From Aurantimicrobium minutum (lineage in GTDB: Bacteria; Actinomycetota; Actinomycetes; Actinomycetales; Microbacteriaceae): 64,000 bases of DNA. A program made the position numbers and the translations under genes. Positions within the stretch are counted from its first letter, which is position 1, and every line of letters starts with the position of its first letter. Under the pieces are notes generated by a model. It was not told where the DNA came from and did no database searches. It worked only from the letters and a program-made list of their open reading frames with translations. Location of the stretch: NCBI RefSeq assembly GCF_029893825.1, contig NZ_JARXXV010000001.1, positions 1,240,001 to 1,304,000 of the forward strand, in the 5' to 3' direction. Below are positions 60,179 to 64,000 of this stretch, piece by piece.

Positions 60179-61474
60179 GTGAACACCGTCTCCTTATCGG
60201 CCCAACAGCAGGAGGTGTTTAACCTCATCGAGGAGACCAGAGAGCACGTGTTCATTACCGGACGTGCTGGAACAGGGAAGTCCACCCTGCTGAACCATCT
60301 GGCTTTCACCACCGAGAAGACGATCGCGGTGTGTGCTCCAACTGGCGTGGCCGCACTGAATGTCGGCGGCCAAACAATTCACTCTTTGTTTCGCCTGCCC
60401 ACGGGGTTGATTGGTTCTTTGGATCTCAACCATGGCCCAGATCAACGCAAGATTCTCAATGCCATCGACACTCTCGTGATAGATGAAGTCTCCATGGTCA
60501 ACGCGGACATCATGGATGCCATTGACCGCGCCTTGCGTGAAGCACGTCACCGGAAGAAGGAAAGCTTCGGTGGAGTTCAGGTCATCATGTTCGGTGACCC
60601 CTACCAGCTCTCACCGGTTCCTCCCCGCACGCCAGAGGAGAAGGAATACCTTCAAGCCCGCTATGCCTCGAACTGGTTCTTTGATGCCGCAGTATGGCAA
60701 GACACCCCACTGCGCATCATTGAGCTGACCGAAATCCACCGTCAGCGTGACGATGCGTTCAAAGAAATGTTGAACGCTGTTCGTCACGGAACGGTGACAC
60801 CCACCCTCGGAGCCGCACTCAACGCTGCCGGTAATCGTCCAGTGCCAGAGGGCGAAGACATCATCATCTTGGCCACCACAAATGCTCGAGTCAACGCCAT
60901 TAACGCTGAGCAGCTTGCCAAACTTCCCGGCAAGAAGAAGGTGGCGGCAGCAGACGTGAGCGGCGACTTCGCCGCTAATGCATTCCCCGCCGATGAGGAC
61001 TTGGAGCTCAAACTCGGAGCGCAGGTGATGTTCCTGCAAAACGACAGCGAAGGAAGATGGGTCAACGGGACGGTGGGAACCGTGACCAAGATCACTGATA
61101 CCGTTTTTGTCTCAGTCGCCGGCTCCGAATATGAAGTGCACCCAGTTACCTGGGAACGCTACAAGTACTCCTACAAACAGAGCACTGATGAGCTCACCCG
61201 TGACGTCGTTGCTGAGTTCACCCAGTTCCCACTTCGCCTGGCGTGGGCAGTGACCATCCACAAAGCACAGGGACAAACCTATGACCGTGCTCTGATCGAT
61301 ATGGGCTCACGCGCATTTGCACCTGGACAGACCTATGTTGCACTCAGCCGCATCACTTCGCTCGATGGCCTCTATCTGACCAGACCTTTGCGACCATCAG
61401 ATGTGATCGTGGATCCCGATGTGGAGAGATTCATGGGCAGGGTTGAGTCTCTAGGTCACAACCTCGAAGGATAA
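60179..61474 (+). CDS. PIF1-like superfamily 1B DNA helicase
   Basis: 431 residues. Walker A GRAGTGKSTLL, motif Ia APTGVAALNVGGQTIHSLF, Walker B VIDEVSMVN, motif III GDPYQLSPVPP, C-terminal motifs VTIHKAQGQTYDRALID and YVALSRITSLDGL. This resembles eukaryotic/viral PIF1 and prophage RecD2/Dda-like helicases that act on replication forks and G-quadruplexes. Start GTG 60179. The next gene begins 2 bp later. Slightly shorter than eukaryotic PIF1, lacking a long insertion. Confidence 0.9.
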   Translation: MNTVSLSAQQQEVFNLIEETREHVFITGRAGTGKSTLLNHLAFTTEKTIAVCAPTGVAALNVGGQTIHSLFRLPTGLIGSLDLNHGPDQRKILNAIDTLVIDEVSMVNADIMDAIDRALREARHRKKESFGGVQVIMFGDPYQLSPVPPRTPEEKEYLQARYASNWFFDAAVWQDTPLRIIELTEIHRQRDDAFKEMLNAVRHGTVTPTLGAALNAAGNRPVPEGEDIIILATTNARVNAINAEQLAKLPGKKKVAAADVSGDFAANAFPADEDLELKLGAQVMFLQNDSEGRWVNGTVGTVTKITDTVFVSVAGSEYEVHPVTWERYKYSYKQSTDELTRDVVAEFTQFPLRLAWAVTIHKAQGQTYDRALIDMGSRAFAPGQTYVALSRITSLDGLYLTRPLRPSDVIVDPDVERFMGRVESLGHNLEG

Positions 61475-61476
61475 GA

Positions 61477-61899
61477 ATGATTGTCCTCATCGATGGTGAC
61501 TGCGCACTGTGTGTAGGTTTGGTCGAATGGTTGGGCAAGCGCATCCCTGCCGAGAAACTAAGCCCAGAACACATCATGTTTGTTCCAGGCGAGTCAGGCT
61601 GGGGACAGCAGCTACTCCACACCGCAGGGGTGGAGGATTTTGATTCTGTAGTGGTGCTTCGCGGTAACCGAGTGCTCCAAGAAAGTAATGCCGTGCTCGC
61701 GCTTGCTGATCTGCTTCCTCGGCGCTGGAAGATGGTGGCAGCGATTGCACGGGTAGTTCCACCACCGATACGAAACGGGATCTATCGCTGGATTGCTCGC
61801 AATCGAATCACGTGGTTTGGACGAAAAGAAGTGTGTTCGATTGATCCTCGGGTAGCCGTGGTGACCTACGGCCCCCGCGGACTTCTTAAACGCCCCTGA
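61477..61899 (+). CDS. DCC1-like thiol-disulfide oxidoreductase family protein (DUF393)
   Basis: 140 residues with the DCC signature DGDCALC at the N-terminus (DxDCxxC), the V-L-R-G-N-R and NRITWFGRK segments, and a second Cys in REVCSID. No signal peptide, so cytoplasmic. Role unproven; family is thioredoxin-like, possibly redox. Translationally next to the helicase (2-bp gap). Confidence 0.85.
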   Translation: MIVLIDGDCALCVGLVEWLGKRIPAEKLSPEHIMFVPGESGWGQQLLHTAGVEDFDSVVVLRGNRVLQESNAVLALADLLPRRWKMVAAIARVVPPPIRNGIYRWIARNRITWFGRKEVCSIDPRVAVVTYGPRGLLKRP

Positions 61900-61940
61900 A
61901 CTGCCCTAACACCGAGCTTTTCCTTAGATAGGCTTAGGAC

Positions 61941-62546
61941 ATGCTTCTTTCTGATCGCGATATTCGTGCTGAGCTCGAGTCGGGCCGTATTGGTCTCGAG
62001 CCCTCAGCTGACGACATGATTCAGCCCTCGAGCGTTGACGTTCGCATCGACCGGTACTTCCGTCTCTTCGACAACCACAAGTACCCCTACATCGACCCTG
62101 CTGAAGACCAGCCTGACCTCACTCGCTTGATCGAGGTCGACCCTAACGAGCCTTTCATCCTGCACCCTGGCGAGTTTGTTCTTGGTGCAACCTACGAGCA
62201 GGTAACTCTGCCTGACGATATTGCAGCTCGCCTCGAAGGTAAGAGCTCTCTTGGCCGTTTGGGTCTGGTGACCCACTCCACCGCGGGCTTTATTGACCCA
62301 GGTTTCTCCGGTCACATCACTCTCGAGCTTTCCAACATGGCAACCCTGCCCATCAAGCTGTGGCCAGGCATGAAGATTGGCCAGCTCTGCTTCTTCAAGC
62401 TCACCTCTCCTGCAGAGAAGCCTTATGGTTCGGCAGAGTACAAGTCCCGCTACCACGGTCAGCGTGGTCCCACGGCTTCACGCTCGTTCCTCAACTTCCA
62501 CCGCACTGATGTCAGTGCAACGGATGCCGGAGCTATCGGCGGCTAA
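61941..62546 (+). CDS. dcd: dCTP deaminase (Dcd), possibly dUMP-forming
   Basis: 201 residues. Trimeric dUTPase-like fold: [54 protein letters not shown] with the catalytic Glu in HITLELSNM, and a C-terminal [11 protein letters not shown]. Actinobacterial enzymes (M. tuberculosis) are bifunctional deaminase/dUTPase making dUMP directly; the sequence resembles that type. Overlaps the TetR gene at its 3' end. Confidence 0.94.
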   Translation: MLLSDRDIRAELESGRIGLEPSADDMIQPSSVDVRIDRYFRLFDNHKYPYIDPAEDQPDLTRLIEVDPNEPFILHPGEFVLGATYEQVTLPDDIAARLEGKSSLGRLGLVTHSTAGFIDPGFSGHITLELSNMATLPIKLWPGMKIGQLCFFKLTSPAEKPYGSAEYKSRYHGQRGPTASRSFLNFHRTDVSATDAGAIGG

Positions 62547-63234
62547 TTTGGGGAAACCCGTCACCTCAAAGTCCGAAAACACTCGTAACCGCATTCTTGA
62601 TGCGGCTATTGAGGCGTTTGCAGGAAACGAAGTGGATTCTGTCTCCATCGTGGATATTGCCTCACGAGCTGGAATCACGAGCCAGGGAATTTATCGCTAC
62701 TTCCCGAACAAATATGAGCTATTTCTTGCCGCGGTTGAAAAGGACTACAGCGAGTTATTCGATTCCGTAATCACAAGGTTGACTCTCCACCCAGCACCTT
62801 TTCTTTCCGGAGAAATTTGGCGACAAATTCTTCTGGAGGCACCTGAGCATCCCCTAGCTGTAAAGGAAGTGGCAGGACGTGACCCGCAGGTTCTTGATCG
62901 GGTGAACAACAGTGAGCATGCCTTGACGCTTATTGAAGCTCTGAAATGCGAAATAGCTCACGCAATTTCTGAAAAATTTCTTCGCCAAGATTTAGACCCC
63001 ATCATTCAAGCCGAAGCAACGGGTTTCATCATGCTCAACATATCCATTCCCATGGCCTTTGCTGGGAAATTTAATTCCCCCGAATGGTTTGCCATGGCAG
63101 GAACCCAACTTGCAGCCTGGTTTTATCCTCTTCCAAATTTTCAAGACCCATCAGTCGCGAAAGTATTTGAGGAGAAAATCATTTCTCTGGGCCCTAATGC
63201 CGTATTAAAAAATTACAAAAACAGAAATATGTAA
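62524..63234 (+). CDS. TetR-family transcriptional regulator
   Basis: 236 residues. N-terminal HTH (about 20-65): [20 protein letters not shown], then [22 protein letters not shown]-terminal domain large and poorly conserved ([37 protein letters not shown]). Start uncertain: ATG 62524 inside dcd or TTG 62548 just after its stop. Possible target is the divergent or downstream light/isoprenoid region, but nothing proves it. Confidence 0.82.
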   Translation: MPELSAANLGKPVTSKSENTRNRILDAAIEAFAGNEVDSVSIVDIASRAGITSQGIYRYFPNKYELFLAAVEKDYSELFDSVITRLTLHPAPFLSGEIWRQILLEAPEHPLAVKEVAGRDPQVLDRVNNSEHALTLIEALKCEIAHAISEKFLRQDLDPIIQAEATGFIMLNISIPMAFAGKFNSPEWFAMAGTQLAAWFYPLPNFQDPSVAKVFEEKIISLGPNAVLKNYKNRNM

Positions 63235-63271
63235 CTAATATTGTGATGTACGCGTCGAAAACAAGGACATC

Positions 63272-63550
63272 ATGATTAACTCATCCTCCGTGAATATCGG
63301 TGCTGTTCCGACCCGTTACGGCTTTCCTCACACATCACCAGTTGAGCAGCTCACTCGTCGCCAATACCAAATACTTCGTGCCTTAGCGGTGGGTCAAAGC
63401 AATAAATCCATAGCCGCTGAATTAGGTATCACCGAGAACACAGTCAGCAATCATTTGCTTGTCATCTACAAAATCCTTCAGATATCTGAAGAAACAAATC
63501 AGCGAGTCATGGCGGCGCTGGTATTTCACCGGCTGGCAGGCAACGAGTAA
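63272..63550 (+). CDS. Solo LuxR-type helix-turn-helix protein
   Basis: 92 residues, mainly a LuxR/NarL HTH (about 28-85): LTRRQYQILRALAVGQSNKSIAAELG followed by ITENTVSNHLLVIYKILQI. No receiver, PAS or autoinducer domain, so an orphan, perhaps truncated regulator. 38 bp after the TetR gene. Ends directly against the convergent idi gene. ATG with AAGGA 8 bp upstream. Confidence 0.82.
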   Translation: MINSSSVNIGAVPTRYGFPHTSPVEQLTRRQYQILRALAVGQSNKSIAAELGITENTVSNHLLVIYKILQISEETNQRVMAALVFHRLAGNE

Positions 63551-64000
63551 TTAGCCCGCCGGGGAAAGATATCCAGCAACAGCCAATCGAGGCAGCTGCA
63601 GGGTGAGCCACGGGCTGAACGCAAAAGCTGATTTTTCGACAGCGGCTAGCAGTCCCGAAGGATCGGCCCAGGCATACTCGGCAACCTCTGAAGGGTTAGG
63701 AACTGGTTCCTCATCCACGATGGCGATATAGACGGGGCAAATTTCATTCTCGACAATTCCGGACGCATCTACTGCGCGATAACGGAAGTCCGGTAGCGCA
63801 CTCTTCACAGATGCCAGCTTGAGTCCGAGCTCTTGCTCTGCTCTGCGGTGGATGGCATCAACAAAGTCTTCCCCAGGGCCTGGGTGGCCACAGAAAGAGT
63901 TTGTCCACACACCAGGCCAGGTCTTTTTCTCCAGTGCACGTCGAGTGACAAGAATCTGTCCGTCACGGTTGAACACGTGACAGGAGAAGGCGAGGTGGAG
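63551..64000 (-). CDS. idi: Isopentenyl-diphosphate delta-isomerase, C-terminal part; gene enters from beyond the window
   Basis: 150 visible residues of type I IPP isomerase (Nudix fold), which interconverts IPP and DMAPP for isoprenoids and carotenoids. Visible: LHLAFSCHVFNRDGQ, LEKKTWPGVWTNSFCGHPGPGE (metal-ligand Cys and His), AIHRRAEQELGL (Nudix-like), and NEICPVYIAIVDEEP with the catalytic Glu. N-terminal ~30 residues lie outside. Gene should be linked to carotenoid genes beyond the window. Confidence 0.93.
   Translation of the reverse strand, partial: LHLAFSCHVFNRDGQILVTRRALEKKTWPGVWTNSFCGHPGPGEDFVDAIHRRAEQELGLKLASVKSALPDFRYRAVDASGIVENEICPVYIAIVDEEPVPNPSEVAEYAWADPSGLLAAVEKSAFAFSPWLTLQLPRLAVAGYLSPAG

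Noticed and set aside
63272-63550. LuxR-type protein as a two-component response regulator
   Set aside because: Only 92 residues with no receiver domain or upstream extension.

Overview
The window is the replication-origin region of a high-GC Gram-positive bacterium (Actinomycetota), most likely a small-genome, moderate-GC member of the Microbacteriaceae (Aurantimicrobium/Rhodoluna-like; the genus cannot be fixed from the sequence alone). The basis is the order parA-rsmG-jag-yidC-yidD-rnpA-rpmH-[dnaA-oriC-dnaN-recF-DUF721-gyrB-gyrA-DUF3566]-tRNA-Ile-tRNA-Ala, followed by crgA, a class E sortase, the pknB/pknA/pbpA/rodA/pstP/fhaB/fhaA cluster, and NucS, all actinobacterial hallmarks. Coding density is very high, with many 4-bp and 8-bp gene overlaps. 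I see no prophage, insertion sequence or CRISPR array.

Layout. 1-3.4 kb (minus): chromosome partitioning, ribosome/RNA maturation and membrane-insertion genes, with two parS-like sites at gene starts. 3.4-13.4 kb (plus): dnaA, a DnaA-box-rich oriC, dnaN, recF (a third parS-like site in its 3' end), a DciA-like gene, gyrB, gyrA, DUF3566, then two tRNAs. 13.6-19.5 kb: a TetR regulator divergent from a 1367-residue surface protein (cadherin-like, C-type-lectin-like and alternating fibronectin-III modules) with a perfect inverted repeat between them, then a smaller secreted protein ending in a sortase-type LVHTG signal. 19.5-25.7 kb: small housekeeping genes, FemX-like transferase, Lon-N-domain protein, cyclophilin, rhomboid, CrgA, sortase E and the amidotransferase PabA/TrpG. 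25.7-34.6 kb (minus): the Ser/Thr kinase-phosphatase-FHA and SEDS/PBP elongation cluster.

34.6-40.1 kb: a two-component system divergent from two tiny secreted Ala/Pro-rich proteins, an ApbE flavin transferase and a membrane ferric-reductase/ferredoxin-type flavoprotein. This looks like an extracytoplasmic flavin electron-transfer module whose usual FMN-binding acceptor is missing or reduced. 40.2-44.5 kb: tRNA-Leu, two related small lipoproteins, two related HAD phosphatases flanking nucS, and an SDR. 44.5-51.8 kb: M13 peptidase, glyS, a shortened HemY-like protein, three envelope-type small proteins, uroporphyrinogen-III synthase and TrhO. 51.8-56.5 kb: zinc uptake operon ending in zur, with a Zur/Fur-type box in front, next to Cys-poor (zinc-independent type) L28, L33 and S14. 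56.7-64 kb: HU, a CopD-CtaG fusion, an unrecognised anchored protein, a PIF1-like helicase, a DCC-family protein, dcd, a TetR, a solo LuxR-type HTH protein and a partial idi.

The most notable points for follow-up are the surface adhesin with its private regulator and operator, the LVHTG/sortase E pair, the ApbE/flavoreductase locus lacking an evident FMN carrier, the shortened HemY-like protein, and a DnaA-box pair plus perfect palindrome between convergent genes 18 kb from oriC.
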